Assembly: GCA_020528935.1 (NCBI GenBank)
Contig: JAJDFU010000667.1
Location: forward strand, 1-7,182
From: Saprospiraceae bacterium
GTDB taxonomy: Bacteria; Bacteroidota; Bacteroidia; Chitinophagales; Saprospiraceae
Length of the DNA stretch: 7,182 nt
Direction of reading: 5' to 3'
Shown: in pieces, positions 7,160 through 7,182 of the stretch
Layout of the letters: each line of letters opens with the position of its first letter
How positions within the stretch are numbered: the first letter of the stretch is position 1
Position numbers and translations under genes: made by a program
Notes under the pieces: generated by a model
What the model saw: only the letters and a program-made list of their open reading frames with translations
Databases searched by the model: none
Told to the model about the DNA's origin: nothing

Positions 7160-7182
7160 GCCCACTACAGCCGGCTCAGGTA

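Overview
The window is a GC-rich stretch of a Bacteroidota genome. The evidence is a typical Bacteroidota TPR/outer-membrane-barrel gene pair, a small helix-turn-helix protein of a kind I associate with that phylum, an ornithine aminotransferase very close to the animal enzyme, start codons without good Shine-Dalgarno sequences, and a possible TAnnTTTG promoter element. The high GC suggests a Saprospirales/Lewinella-like lineage rather than Flavobacterium or Bacteroides, but that placement is a guess. All genes read on the + strand.

Region 1 (1-1715) is metabolic. The 3' part of a nicotinamidase gene (pncA) runs in from the left edge. Fifteen bases after it comes a complete ornithine aminotransferase gene (rocD). 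The two are probably co-transcribed, linking NAD salvage with ornithine/arginine-proline metabolism. A 155-base gap follows (1716-1870), with a T-rich tract containing a possible promoter element.

Region 2 (1871-6678) is a two-gene cell-envelope unit. It holds a 1042-residue exported TPR-repeat protein and, 23 bases later, a 551-residue outer-membrane beta-barrel protein. The barrel resembles the C-terminal part of TonB-dependent receptors but has no plug domain. I infer that the two proteins work together at the outer membrane; the substrate or process is unknown.

Region 3 (6679-7182) has a 149-base intergenic stretch with a plausible promoter, then an 86-residue predicted DNA-binding protein, then a strong intrinsic terminator. 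This looks like an independent single-gene transcription unit.

No mobile elements, CRISPR arrays, tRNAs or rRNAs were seen. The very long antisense reading frames opposite the real genes follow from codon bias and are not genes. The least understood content is the TPR/barrel pair and the small DNA-binding protein.
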